Positions 1 to 7,208 of a stretch of DNA of 29,168 nucleotides are shown here, one piece after another; the stretch's first letter is position 1, and the number at the start of each line of letters is the position of its first letter. The DNA lies in the IMG/VR virus record IMGVR_UViG_3300037285_000166, positions 1 through 29,168 of that record; one strand, 5' to 3'. The DNA is from a virus. Below the pieces are notes generated by a model that ran no database searches, was not told where the DNA came from, and saw only the letters and a list, made by a program, of their open reading frames with translations. The translations under genes were made by a program, and so were the position numbers.

Positions 1-1924
1 CGCCGATGTCCCAGAAGGTATGCACAGGGACGTTGTTGACGTGTGGGATCTGGCAGATGCGGCCTTGCGCGCGCGCTGCAGCGATCTGCGGGGCGTACCA
101 TGTGCCCTGCGTGCTTTGCTGCCAGCACTCGGCGGGCGTCGACGGGTATTCCCGCCACATCTTTTCGGTGTCGCCGTTCTGCTCGTTTTCGAGCGTCATG
201 ATGTACCAGGCGCGCTGTGGCAGGATCAGGCGCTTGTTGCGCTCGATCTCGACCTGATCGAAGTAATCGTGCCATTCGGGCGCAATGCGCACATGGCGCG
301 GATCGGTCTGGTATTCCGGCAGATCGTGCCACGCGAAGAAGTGAAACTTCATTTCCTTCGGCGCAAGCGGGCGCGGATCGAGGGCGCGGCGCTCGGCGCG
401 GGTTGCTATCTTGTGGAACTCGCCTTCCTGCCCCTCTGCGGTGCTTTCAATGCTGGCGATGCCCGATGCCGGTACTGCGGCCAGCGAACCGGTGACGATC
501 TCGGCTGCCTTGCTCGGGTGTTCGGCGGCGATCTTGCCCATTTCCGAGACGTGCAGGCGGTGGATCGTGCCTGACCGCATGGACGTGGCCACGCGGATCG
601 ACGAGTTGTTCTTGAAAAGGATCTCGCTCGTGTTGCTCGTCTGGATTGGGTAGAGGTCTTTGACGATCTGCGGCAGGTTGTCGTAAGCGAACTTCGCCTT
701 GTCGCGGAAGAACGATTCCGCATGCGGCAGCGACTGCGCGATGATCCCGCACCTCTGGTTGTCGTTGAAGATGGCGTGATCGGTGAATGAGATCACGATC
801 ACCGTCGTGTTGTGGCTGACCATCCCCTCGGCGATGAACGTGCCGGTGCTGGTCTCCAGCGCGATCATGTCGACCTCACCGACCGGCTCGATGGAGACGA
901 TCTCGTTCCAAGCGGCGTTGTCCATGTTCCTCTTGCCGGGCATTTCCTTGCCCTCCCAAAACCGGAAGCTGCGCTGCAATCCGCGCGTCGGGCGTGTCTC
1001 TCCGATCAGACGAAACAATTCATTCGTGCGGCTGAACACCAGCTTGGGAACCGGCGTTGTGCCGTGCTTGGACTCGCGCTGCCCTTCATCGTGTTCAATG
1101 CGATAGTGGTACTGCCTGTCCTGCGCATACGAGACCATGCGATCCCATACGGGTCCGGGGCGCTGCGACACGCATACCGACGCACCAGACCGAGACGGCA
1201 GCGACAGACTGCCTTCCCCATCAATCATGCCGCCAAACCATCCATCTTCGAACTGTCCGGCTTCCCATGGCACGCAGATAGAGCGCACCTGATGCCCTAC
1301 GGTTAGATTGCGCTCTGCGTTCGGCGCCTTCCGGTCCATTGCCCGCCAGAACGGTTGCCTTTTCACTCCACTGCGAGCCAGGAATGGGTGTTGATCCGTG
1401 CAAACGACTGCCCGGCCATCCGCAAACTGGACGCGATATCCGTAGCGCCGAACCTTTTTGCATGCTTGCACCGTTGCCGTGCGCATCTTTCGGGCCGCGC
1501 CACGGCCGCCTGGCACATGTTCATCGACGCCAATGACCTCGTCACCAGGTTGAAGGGTGTCGATGCGGACCCACTGCAAATCGGCGGTCAGAACACGCGT
1601 TTCGCAATCCAGACAAAACCCCATCTGACGGGCTTTAAGAATCACGTTCCGCGTGTGCAGGTCTGCGAGGAACATGCGCTGCACGAGGTTCGGCTTGAAC
1701 GGTATGACGGCGCCTTCTTGGTGCTCGTCATCCTTGGTCATGATCTTGTAAAGCTGGCCTGAGCATATCCGCCAGAAGGGATCCTTGAGGCAGGCCAGCA
1801 TCTCGGTGTCGTTGCGCGGCACATAGTCGATCGGCAGAGGATCGGGCAGCTGCGCAATGTCTGCGGCCGCCTCGATCTCTGCGGGGAAAGCCCCTTGGTG
1901 GGATTTATGCGCCTGCACGGTCAT
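1..1924 (-). CDS. terL: Phage terminase large subunit (TerL) interrupted by an intein; C-terminus beyond the left edge
   Basis: Motor ATPase and nuclease that packages phage DNA into the prohead. The frame is open from ATG 1924 to the edge (641 complete codons): N-extein residues 1-103, intein 104-372, then at least 269 C-extein residues. The N-extein ends in KARQMGF and the C-extein begins TTVIV; joined they give a deviant Walker A loop (ARQMGFTT). Further on are a Walker B-like segment (RLHVSEMGKIA), the coupling motif STAEGQ, and TFWDIG at the very edge, where the RNase H-like nuclease domain of this family begins. The start is fixed by a TGATG overlap with the upstream gene. Function requires splicing of the intein. 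Family and intein are seen directly in the translation; activity is inferred. Confidence 0.93.
   Translation of the reverse strand, partial: MTVQAHKSHQGAFPAEIEAAADIAQLPDPLPIDYVPRNDTEMLACLKDPFWRICSGQLYKIMTKDDEHQEGAVIPFKPNLVQRMFLADLHTRNVILKARQMGFCLDCETRVLTADLQWVRIDTLQPGDEVIGVDEHVPGGRGAARKMRTATVQACKKVRRYGYRVQFADGRAVVCTDQHPFLARSGVKRQPFWRAMDRKAPNAERNLTVGHQVRSICVPWEAGQFEDGWFGGMIDGEGSLSLPSRSGASVCVSQRPGPVWDRMVSYAQDRQYHYRIEHDEGQRESKHGTTPVPKLVFSRTNELFRLIGETRPTRGLQRSFRFWEGKEMPGKRNMDNAAWNEIVSIEPVGEVDMIALETSTGTFIAEGMVSHNTTVIVISFTDHAIFNDNQRCGIIAQSLPHAESFFRDKAKFAYDNLPQIVKDLYPIQTSNTSEILFKNNSSIRVATSMRSGTIHRLHVSEMGKIAAEHPSKAAEIVTGSLAAVPASGIASIESTAEGQEGEFHKIATRAERRALDPRPLAPKEMKFHFFAWHDLPEYQTDPRHVRIAPEWHDYFDQVEIERNKRLILPQRAWYIMTLENEQNGDTEKMWREYPSTPAECWQQSTQGTWYAPQIAAARAQGRICQIPHVNNVPVHTFWDIG
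809..1615 (-). other. Intein (269 aa) with LAGLIDADG-type homing endonuclease motif, inserted in the TerL Walker A loop
   Basis: Self-splicing protein insert. It begins with Cys1 in block A (CLDCETRVLTADLQWV, then LQPGDEVIGVDE), has block B with T73 and H76 (VCTDQHPFLA), a block F-like stretch (VDMIALETSTGTFIAEG) and ends in SHN followed by Thr as the +1 extein residue. These are the residues required for standard splicing (Cys1, block B His, His-Asn, Thr+1). The middle holds one LAGLIDADG-like motif at intein residues 125-137 (GWFGGMIDGEGSL) with acidic residues kept; I see no clear second motif, so the endonuclease is either a single-motif type or eroded. It sits exactly between F103 and T373, in frame, in the ATP-binding loop, a typical essential-site insertion. 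Confidence 0.93.
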
Positions 1925-2259
1925 CAGCCTGGCCGCTGCTCATCCTGCGGCACGCGCACAGAGTTGGCCGAGACGGGATTGAGGGCGCGCTGGCGAAAGA
2001 ACCCCTTGTGCTGCGGGTTGTTGTGCTCCCAGAGGCGCGCATAGCGGCTCGTGTAGTTGTTGTTGAGCTTCACCCGCCCCGTGTACGGCGCAAACATGGT
2101 TTCCCATCTCAGGCGCTCGCATACGGCCTTGGCCGAGCCGTTGGCGTAGCCTGCGCGCAGCAGTTGGCGCGTGAAGCGATCGAAGAACGCGTAGACCTCG
2201 GGATGCGCCTCGTGGAAACGCCAGAAATCCTCGTTGATCTGGTCCCGCGTGCCTCGCAT
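1924..2259 (-). CDS. Conserved phage protein between TerS and TerL, function unknown (111 aa)
   Basis: Soluble protein with a helical N-terminus (NEDFWRFHEAHPEVYAFFDR) and the segment KLNNNYTSRYARLWEHNNP, a pattern I associate with unnamed proteins beside phage terminase genes. It overlaps the TerS stop and the TerL start by one base each (TGATG on both sides), so the three genes are translationally coupled, which suggests a role in DNA packaging. No catalytic motif is visible. Confidence 0.8.
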   Translation of the reverse strand: MRGTRDQINEDFWRFHEAHPEVYAFFDRFTRQLLRAGYANGSAKAVCERLRWETMFAPYTGRVKLNNNYTSRYARLWEHNNPQHKGFFRQRALNPVSANSVRVPQDEQRPG

Positions 2260-3128
2260 CAGTCGCCATCCTCATGGTCTTCGGGAAACAGCCGGTGGCG
2301 GTTGGCCTGCGCATACTTCGGGTCGAGAGGCGGTGAAGCGGCATTGATGTTCCGCGCGGCCTGCAGCAGTTCCTCGCTGACGTTCAGGTCCACGCTGTCG
2401 TTGAAGAACTTGAGATGCCGGGCGACGTGCTCGAGGGCCTTGGCGCGGTCGGCGATCTTGATCTCGATGCCTTCTTTGGTCTGCTTCACGCCATCGTAGA
2501 GCGGATGCGAGACTGCGCCGCGGGTGTCGGATATCTGGACGGTCTCGACGCCTTCGCCGTTGCACTCGGGGCAATCGGGATGCGGCTCGAGCCTGGCGTC
2601 GAACCCATAGCCCCCGGCGTTCTCGGGCATGTTGGGGATGCGACCGCCGGCGTCGATCTTCTCGCCGAGTTCGATCATCACATGGACATCGCCGCCAGAC
2701 TCGTGTTTCAGGAACTGGTCGACGGCGCGCTTGTATTCGCGCTCGGTGCGCCACTGGTATTCGTGTTGCTCGCCATAGCAGTGACGGCAGCATCGACGTT
2801 CGACACGGACGATGTCGTTCACGTCGCCGGTTGCGGTTTCCCAGAGGCGCTTGAGGACGTCGTGGTGTTCGATCCTGAGCTTCTGCGCGATCTCGCCTTC
2901 CAGTTCGCTGATGCGACCCCTCACGTCGTGGAACGTCAAAAGCTCATGGGCGATCGCTCGGGCCCCTGACTTGTTGTATCCGGCGTCTCGTGCGGATCGG
3001 GCTCCGTTGTGGTCTTTCACGTATTCGAGGCAGAAACGCTCACGGCCCCAGGTCAATCCAGACGGGGCATATCGCTTGGCGTGCTTGGTCCGTTCTGATT
3101 TCGACGGCGTGGGTTTCTTGGGGGCCAT
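2259..3128 (-). CDS. terS: Terminase small subunit (TerS) with DnaJ-like Cys pairs
   Basis: DNA-recognition subunit of the packaging terminase, 289 aa. After a basic leader comes a Terminase_2-like helical N-domain (RERFCLEYVKDHNGARSARD, then AGYNKSGARAIAHELL), then the segment LRIEHHDVLKRLWETATGDV. The middle carries two Cys pairs (CRHCYGE and CPECNGEG) like a zinc ribbon, followed by HPLYDGVKQTKEGIEIK, usual in this long TerS type. I prefer ATG 3128 (MAPKKPTP), preceded by GGACGAG, over a TTG 12 codons upstream. It leads the leftward packaging operon and overlaps the next gene by one base. Confidence 0.88.
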   Translation of the reverse strand: MAPKKPTPSKSERTKHAKRYAPSGLTWGRERFCLEYVKDHNGARSARDAGYNKSGARAIAHELLTFHDVRGRISELEGEIAQKLRIEHHDVLKRLWETATGDVNDIVRVERRCCRHCYGEQHEYQWRTEREYKRAVDQFLKHESGGDVHVMIELGEKIDAGGRIPNMPENAGGYGFDARLEPHPDCPECNGEGVETVQISDTRGAVSHPLYDGVKQTKEGIEIKIADRAKALEHVARHLKFFNDSVDLNVSEELLQAARNINAASPPLDPKYAQANRHRLFPEDHEDGD

Positions 3129-3234
3129 TCTACTCGTCCAGTCGCACAATGATGTAATGGGCAATCAGATAGCACAATCGGGGGCGTCAGTCGATAGTCT
3201 GCGATGCGGCGACAGCGCAAGGTGTTGTGGTCTC

Positions 3235-3335
3235 GCACGCGCATTACCACCACCACCACCATATCTAGCTTCTGGCTTCTGGACTCTAGGGCTTAACCCT
3301 ACCCTTAACCCTACCCTTAACCCAGCCTCAAATCG
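3235..3335. repeat. Decayed copy of the replication-gene linker, with a 12-bp direct repeat
   Basis: This non-coding stretch resembles 10110-10206 inside the DUF1376 replication gene. Both run CACCACCACCACC, then CTTCTGG/ACTCTGG units, GGGCTTAACC, purine/pyrimidine repeats and finally CCCAGCCT. Here the linker carries the 12-mer CTTAACCCTACC at 3292-3303 and 3304-3315, plus a partial third unit to 3323. Read in the replication frame on the minus strand it contains stop codons, so it is not coding. It may be a recombination scar or an iteron-like origin element. Confidence 0.6.
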
Positions 3336-3452
3336 ACATTTAATATCAAAAGGTTGCAAGGGGCCTGAAATCAGGCGTTTTGAAAAAATATCTACGTTTT
3401 TCGTGCGTCGTAACTTTTCAGTTGGTTTGACGCGCCCTGATTTGATTGGATT

Positions 3453-3504
3453 TTGCTGCAACTATAGGGTTGACTATCATTGCCAATATATTGCATCCTG
3501 CAAT
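3453..3504 (+). promoter_or_regulatory. Candidate promoter and operator of the 3.5-7.7 kb rightward genes
   Basis: A -35-like TTGCTG (3453-3458) lies 16 bp from a -10-like TATCAT (3475-3480). Just after the expected start is a perfect palindrome ATTGCA-TCC-TGCAAT (3490-3504). The element TGCAACTAT inside this promoter also occurs at 12004-12012 in the immunity region. This suggests control by a phage repressor; inferred from sequence only. Confidence 0.5.
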
Positions 3505-3533
3505 TACACGGACGAACATGAAGGACGAGACCG

Positions 3534-3839
3534 ATGACACCCCGCGAAATCGCAAGCCTCACCGACGCGCAGATTGACAGGGCCATCGCTGATTTGGCCG
3601 AGCTTTCCCTTGATAACCCGCTTGCCGAGCGGTTCGTTCGCGAGCTTGCCACGCGCCGGGCGGCAACACCGACAAACATGCCTTGGGCCGTTTACCGCTG
3701 CCATCTGATCAAGCGCGGCGAGGTACCGACCGGCGAAGAATTTGTTAGCGGCCACATGTCGCCGTCCGAGGCGATGGGCGAGGCCAACCGGCTCAAGCGC
3801 ACGGACCGCGCAAACAGCTACACTGTGGGCGGCGCCTGA
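3534..3839 (+). CDS. Small phage protein, unknown function (101 aa)
   Basis: First gene of the rightward small-gene cluster, with ribosome site AAGGACGAG 6-14 bases before the ATG. The N-terminal half is a charged helical segment (LTDAQIDRAIADLAELSLDN) and the rest is basic with no recognised motif. No signal peptide or membrane segment. I do not recognise the family. Confidence 0.7.
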   Translation: MTPREIASLTDAQIDRAIADLAELSLDNPLAERFVRELATRRAATPTNMPWAVYRCHLIKRGEVPTGEEFVSGHMSPSEAMGEANRLKRTDRANSYTVGGA

Positions 3840-3848
3840 ACGCCACTT

Positions 3849-3861
3849 GGGCCACACGCCC
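3849..3861 (+). other. Intergenic hairpin 1 (4-bp stem, loop CACAC)
   Basis: GGGC-CACAC-GCCC lies just after the preceding stop and before the GGGAG ribosome site of the next gene. It is the weakest member of the hairpin family and has no U-tract. Confidence 0.4.
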
Positions 3862-3885
3862 CCAACACCACAGGGAGAAAGACAT

Positions 3886-4230
3886 ATGAGCAATCTTGAG
3901 GACCACATGGCCGAGCAGGACGAGATCACCGCGCTTTGCGAGGCGGGCGAGTGTGACCACCCCGAATGTCACGAGGACGCTTTCGAGGAAGCGGAACGCG
4001 ATGTTGACCGCTACTTGGCCGTCGTTGCATGGGCAAAGGCTCGCTACCGCAATGAGAATGGCCGCCTGACAACATTTGTCGGCTGCATGATCGCGGGCCG
4101 CTCACCTGCCTCGGGGCATTGGGGCGTGCCTACGCGCTACACGATGATCGAGGATCTGGCCGCGCGCCTGTATCTCGGGACTGCGCCCCGCTTTCCCCAT
4201 GAAACCCTTGCCACGGCGCACCGTGGCTAA
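3886..4230 (+). CDS. Small acidic phage protein, unknown (114 aa)
   Basis: Start chosen at ATG 3886 after GGGAGAAAGACAT; the longer frame upstream has no ribosome site and overlaps the previous gene. The N-terminus is acidic with a Cys/His cluster (CEAGECDHPECHED, about residues 18-31) that could bind a metal. The rest is a mixed soluble domain ending at a TAA just before another ribosome site. No known family recognised. Confidence 0.7.
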   Translation: MSNLEDHMAEQDEITALCEAGECDHPECHEDAFEEAERDVDRYLAVVAWAKARYRNENGRLTTFVGCMIAGRSPASGHWGVPTRYTMIEDLAARLYLGTAPRFPHETLATAHRG

Positions 4231-4246
4231 CCCGAAGGAGACAGAC

Positions 4247-4303
4247 ATGAACCACACCGAACGGCCCTGCGCCGCCCACGCCGCACCGGCCCGCATGCAG
4301 TAA
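4247..4303 (+). CDS. Possible 18-aa peptide
   Basis: ATG 4247 follows a strong ribosome site (GAAGGAGACAGAC) and reads 18 codons to TAA. Spacing and ribosome site match those of neighbouring genes, but the product is tiny and unrecognised; it could be the stub of a deleted gene. Confidence 0.3.
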   Translation: MNHTERPCAAHAAPARMQ

Positions 4304-4310
4304 CCTCAAT

Positions 4311-4329
4311 CCCCGGCCACGCGCCGGGG
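4311..4329 (+). other. Intergenic hairpin 2 (7-bp stem, loop CACGC)
   Basis: CCCCGGC-CACGC-GCCGGGG is a perfect stem between the 18-codon ORF and the next gene. No U-tract follows, so it is not a standard intrinsic terminator. Confidence 0.6.
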
Positions 4330-4358
4330 ACCACACATCAACCAAAGGAACCAACCAA

Positions 4359-4760
4359 ATGAAAAACCTAACACAAGCAGATGTCGTCCGCCTTTTTGAG
4401 GATGCAGGTCTGACGATAGACATTCGCGGATCGCTTCGCGTAACGCACAAAACCGGAACATTCCGCTACGATACCGAGGATGAGGACGATCTCGGCGTTT
4501 ACATCGCAATGCACCAAGACACCATTGACGCCGACAACGCGTTGGCCGTTGCAAATGAAAAATACCGTGCAGAAGAAGAGAGGCGCGTAGCGGAAGAAGA
4601 GGAATTAAAGGCCGCGTTCCTGAAAACGGATGAAGGAAAGGAGTGGGCGGAGAAAAGCGCATTCCCTACCATTGACTTTTCTGGCGGGTCTGAGACGGAT
4701 TTTACGGGCATGTTCGCCAACTGTGCCGACCTTAGCGGCGGCAAGCCTTGGCTGAAATAG
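4359..4760 (+). CDS. Small phage protein with charged helix, unknown (133 aa)
   Basis: ATG 4359 follows AAAGGAACC. The N-terminus (DVVRLFEDAGLTIDI) looks like a small folded domain; residues about 65-90 form a long charged helix rich in Glu, Arg and Lys (EEERRVAEEEELKAAF). Base composition is visibly more AT-rich than its neighbours, which hints at separate origin. No known family recognised. Confidence 0.7.
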   Translation: MKNLTQADVVRLFEDAGLTIDIRGSLRVTHKTGTFRYDTEDEDDLGVYIAMHQDTIDADNALAVANEKYRAEEERRVAEEEELKAAFLKTDEGKEWAEKSAFPTIDFSGGSETDFTGMFANCADLSGGKPWLK

Positions 4761-4775
4761 CCAAGGAGGCACCAC

Positions 4776-4832
4776 ATGACCAAACTCCACGCGACTGACC
4801 GCGACATAGCGCTCTTGGCGCGCCAGTATTGA
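4776..4832 (+). CDS. Possible 18-aa peptide
   Basis: ATG 4776 follows CCAAGGAGGCACCAC, one of the best ribosome sites in the cluster, and reads 18 codons (MTKLHATDRDIALLARQY). Its start region resembles that of the next gene (ATGACCAAA after AAGGAG), so it may be a truncated duplicate. Confidence 0.35.
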   Translation: MTKLHATDRDIALLARQY

Positions 4833-4839
4833 CACCAAG

Positions 4840-4858
4840 CCCCGGCGCGTGGCCGGGG
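4840..4858 (+). other. Intergenic hairpin 3 (7-bp stem, loop GCGTG)
   Basis: CCCCGGC-GCGTG-GCCGGGG. The stem equals that of hairpin 2 and the loop is its reverse complement, so this is an inverted copy of the same element. Confidence 0.6.
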
Positions 4859-4880
4859 AACACCGGCAAGGAGCCACACC

Positions 4881-5048
4881 ATGACCAAAGAGCAATACGC
4901 CGACCTGCAGGCCACGATCTTTGATTTTCAAAAGAAGATCATGATGTACGACATCGCCAGCATGGACCCCGAGGTCCGCGCCACGATGGAATCGGTCGAG
5001 GCCCAGCTTGACGCCCTGCGCGCGGGCAAGTTGTTTGAATTGCGCTGA
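4881..5048 (+). CDS. Small helical phage protein, unknown (55 aa)
   Basis: ATG 4881 follows GCAAGGAGCCACACC. The 55 residues are predicted mostly helical with heptad-like leucines (YADLQATIFDFQKKIMMYD and VEAQLDALRAGKLFELR), suggesting a small coiled-coil protein. Function unknown. Confidence 0.65.
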   Translation: MTKEQYADLQATIFDFQKKIMMYDIASMDPEVRATMESVEAQLDALRAGKLFELR

Positions 5049-5072
5049 ACACACCGGCAGGGAGCCAAGACA

Positions 5073-5297
5073 ATGACAAACCCGCATGAAACCTATTGCA
5101 ACGAAACCGCCACACATTTTGTAGCGGTCCGGGGCCAGCAACGCACCCGCAAGGATTGCGCAACGATGGACGACGCCAAGGCATACGCGGCGACCTATGG
5201 AGACAAGCGCACGATGGTTTATATGCGGTCAACGCCTTGGGCAACAGCGCCCACATCTGCAACGCATGAAAGGGAGATAGAAAATGAACAACCATGA
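5073..5297 (+). CDS. Small phage protein, unknown (74 aa)
   Basis: ATG 5073 follows GCAGGGAGCCAAGACA. Soluble, basic, with a possible short beta segment (THFVAVRGQQRTRKDC) and a following helix. It overlaps the start of the next gene by 14 bases. Not recognised. Confidence 0.6.
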   Translation: MTNPHETYCNETATHFVAVRGQQRTRKDCATMDDAKAYAATYGDKRTMVYMRSTPWATAPTSATHEREIENEQP

Positions 5298-5406
5298 AGC
5301 AAAGCAGGAAGCACGCCGCGCCAGACTTGAAACGGCATCAGATCGCGCATCAGAACGGGCTAACTCGGCATATCGTAAAACTGCACTCGCTGCTGAGCGA
5401 CAGTAA
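5284..5406 (+). CDS. Small Ala/Arg-rich helical peptide (40 aa)
   Basis: ATG 5284 follows GGGAGATAGAAA, inside the end of the previous gene. The product is one charged helix (KQEARRARLETASDRASERA). Supported by ribosome site, coupling and position before a family hairpin; function unknown. Confidence 0.55.
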   Translation: MNNHEAKQEARRARLETASDRASERANSAYRKTALAAERQ

Positions 5407-5413
5407 ACTCAAC

Positions 5414-5428
5414 GGGGCCACGCGCCCC
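5414..5428 (+). other. Intergenic hairpin 4 (5-bp stem, loop CACGC)
   Basis: GGGGC-CACGC-GCCCC, placed seven bases after a TAA and followed by ATCACCACAAGG. The loop equals that of hairpin 2 although the stem differs. Confidence 0.6.
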
Positions 5429-5451
5429 ATCACCACAAGGCAGACAGACAG

Positions 5452-5628
5452 ATGGCAATGCACCAAGTTTACATCAACGAAAGCGGCGAAAAGCGGCTCG
5501 CCGAGATCGCCGCGCGCATGGATCGGTCGGTCGAAAGCCTGATCGAGTCGGCGGCCGAAGAGGCCGCGCTTGATTACTTTCGCGCCCAAGGAAGCGACCC
5601 AGCTACGCAGGACCAATCGACAAACTGA
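5452..5628 (+). CDS. Ribbon-helix-helix-like small protein (58 aa)
   Basis: The product starts with a short strand (HQVYI), then two helices (GEKRLAEIAARMD and SVESLIESAAEEAALDYFR), the size and pattern of Arc/CopG-type DNA-binding proteins that act as dimers. The ribosome site is weak (AAGGCAGACAGAC). A transcriptional role is inferred from fold pattern only. Confidence 0.6.
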   Translation: MAMHQVYINESGEKRLAEIAARMDRSVESLIESAAEEAALDYFRAQGSDPATQDQSTN

Positions 5629-5646
5629 ACCACCCCATCGTCAGAG

Positions 5647-5663
5647 CGGTGCCGCGCGCACCG
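5647..5663 (+). other. Intergenic hairpin 5 (6-bp stem, loop CGCGC)
   Basis: CGGTGC-CGCGC-GCACCG, again between a stop codon and the next ribosome site. The stem sequence differs from all others yet is perfectly paired. Confidence 0.55.
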
Positions 5664-5707
5664 TTCCACCGTGGGATGGACCACGACACCAAGGAAGGAC
5701 GAGACGC

Positions 5708-5872
5708 ATGAAATCCCCGATATCCCTGATAGTTCTATGGTTTCTGACTATGGTTCAAATTGTGAAATACCTCGCCGAGCCGGGCGATTTAGCGGCTGGG
5801 GTAATAGGGTTTCTTCTTGGGCTTGCGATTTCGAGCACCGTTCTTTGGGCGGACAGAAACGACTTAATCTGA
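5708..5872 (+). CDS. Small two-helix membrane protein (54 aa)
   Basis: Start ATG 5708 follows GGAAGGACGAGACGC; the longer upstream frame overlaps the previous gene. Two hydrophobic segments (about residues 4-22 and 29-47) suggest a small inner-membrane protein with both ends on the same side. Located among early small genes rather than in the lysis cassette, so a superinfection or host-takeover role is as likely as a holin role; neither is shown. Confidence 0.65.
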   Translation: MKSPISLIVLWFLTMVQIVKYLAEPGDLAAGVIGFLLGLAISSTVLWADRNDLI

Positions 5873-5885
5873 AAAGGACGAGACC

Positions 5886-6665
5886 ATGGATATTCAACTG
5901 ACGCGGCTGCGGGAGTCGACGCAGCATGCCGTGCGCACCGCCACCAAGACGCCCTCGGGCTGGACCATGCAGAGCCCGTGCGGCGCTGTGGTCGGCGGGG
6001 CGCTTTACGACGATCTGGCGGCAATGTTTGGGCCGAACGGGATCCAAGCCATGGTTTTGGGCGGCAAAGTCATCGTGACGCCGGAAAGCTCGGCCTACCA
6101 GATGATCGAGAACATTCACGCCGCGCAGAAACCAGTACGCCGCCCGCTCCAGGGCGGCGCGCATAGCCCGGACAAATCGCACGTCCAGATCAACATATGC
6201 GACAACGGCCAGATATCACCGCACGCCCTGATCCGTAATTGCGCGCGCACCGAAAATCAGGCCATGCTGATTGTGGCTGAACAGGGCCTTGAGCCCTTGC
6301 CGGACCACGGGGGCGGGCAGACGGACCACTACGATGCCGAGGACGGCCCGCACGTCTGCGGATATGAGCCCGATGGGCATGGGGTCTTCATCGTGCATGC
6401 CATGCGCCCCGCAGCTGCTGCGCCCTGCAGCACATACGCCCCCTTCACTGTGCTGTTCATGCTCCCGGATTACCTGCGCAGCGGCCAGTCCTGCGCGGCC
6501 GACATGCTGACGCGGGCGTTCACCAAGGCGGTGGACGCGGGGACTGCGCCAGACGCCGCGCTGACGCACCTCATGAGCGCGGGGCTGATCGACCCGGATG
6601 ATGCCGACGATTACGCGCCCGTGGCCGTCTACGAGGGCCATATCAGCGATCGGCTGACACCCTGA
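5886..6665 (+). CDS. Phage protein of unknown function (259 aa)
   Basis: Largest gene of the small-gene cluster; ATG 5886 follows AAAAGGACGAGACC. Two parts seem present: residues 1-85 (GWTMQSPCGAVVGGALYDDL, IQAMVLGGKVIVTP) and a C-terminal part with scattered Cys/His (HVCGYEPDGHG) ending in helices that resemble a compact alpha domain (TAPDAALTHLMSAGLIDPDD). No signal peptide. Not recognised. Confidence 0.7.
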   Translation: MDIQLTRLRESTQHAVRTATKTPSGWTMQSPCGAVVGGALYDDLAAMFGPNGIQAMVLGGKVIVTPESSAYQMIENIHAAQKPVRRPLQGGAHSPDKSHVQINICDNGQISPHALIRNCARTENQAMLIVAEQGLEPLPDHGGGQTDHYDAEDGPHVCGYEPDGHGVFIVHAMRPAAAAPCSTYAPFTVLFMLPDYLRSGQSCAADMLTRAFTKAVDAGTAPDAALTHLMSAGLIDPDDADDYAPVAVYEGHISDRLTP

Positions 6666-6669
6666 CCGG

Positions 6670-6685
6670 CGGGGCGCGAGCCCCG
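6670..6685 (+). other. Intergenic hairpin 6 (6-bp stem, GCGA tetraloop)
   Basis: CGGGGC-GCGA-GCCCCG five bases after a TGA. GCGA is a GNRA tetraloop, which would make the RNA hairpin particularly stable. Confidence 0.6.
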
Positions 6686-6717
6686 TCACCACCCTACGAG
6701 CAGAGAAAGGAAGCCCA

Positions 6718-6897
6718 ATGCCTACCCGCGAACAGAAGCTCGACGCCGTCTACCGGCACATGCACCCCGATTACACAGGCCGCATCGACGGCGAGCGCAC
6801 GGTCATGACCTATCGCAACGGGACGTGTCTCGTCGCGCTGGACGATCTGACCGATGCCGAGATCGAAAGCAAGCTGCCGAAGGAAATGCGCACATGA
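6718..6897 (+). CDS. Small phage protein, unknown (59 aa)
   Basis: ATG 6718 follows GAGAAAGGAAGCCC. The product has a compact pattern (DAVYRHMHPDYTGRIDGERT, then VMTYRNGTCLVALDDLTDAE) suggesting a small alpha/beta fold. It overlaps the next gene start by four bases (ATGA). Confidence 0.65.
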   Translation: MPTREQKLDAVYRHMHPDYTGRIDGERTVMTYRNGTCLVALDDLTDAEIESKLPKEMRT

Positions 6898-7208
6898 TGG
6901 CCGAACAGATCCTATGGCAGACGGTTGTCATTCGGAACCTGACTGACGCACTGTCGCCCGACAAAAAAACCACTCGCATAAAACATGGCAAGCCGTCGCG
7001 CGAGAAATACGAGGCGGACCTGTGGTTTCGCCACGGCGGCCGGGATTTCTATCTCGTGTGCCATTTGGCCGGGATCGACCCGTCATGGCTTCGCGAAAAG
7101 TACCTTGCCAAAGAGATTGATCTTTCTGCTTTGAAATCTGAGGAAAAGGTCAATCCTGAAAGCAAGCGCAGGCGGAGAAAGGGGGCTTCGTATGAACCTG
7201 TTGCGTGA
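6894..7208 (+). CDS. Small basic phage protein, unknown (104 aa)
   Basis: Start at the double ATG 6894, coupled by ATGA to the previous gene. The centre has DLWFRHGGRDFYLVCHLAGIDP followed by SWLREKYL, and the C-terminus is strongly basic (KRRRRKG), suggesting nucleic-acid binding. It overlaps the next gene by 17 bases. Confidence 0.65.
   Translation: MMAEQILWQTVVIRNLTDALSPDKKTTRIKHGKPSREKYEADLWFRHGGRDFYLVCHLAGIDPSWLREKYLAKEIDLSALKSEEKVNPESKRRRRKGASYEPVA

Noticed and set aside
812-1306. Rightward frames across the left end
   Set aside because: They are antisense to the TerL/intein frame, which shows conserved motifs throughout.
3292-3323. Telomere-like CCCTTAACCCTA repeats
   Set aside because: Only under three units, internal, and explained by similarity to the replication linker; no hairpin telomere arrangement.
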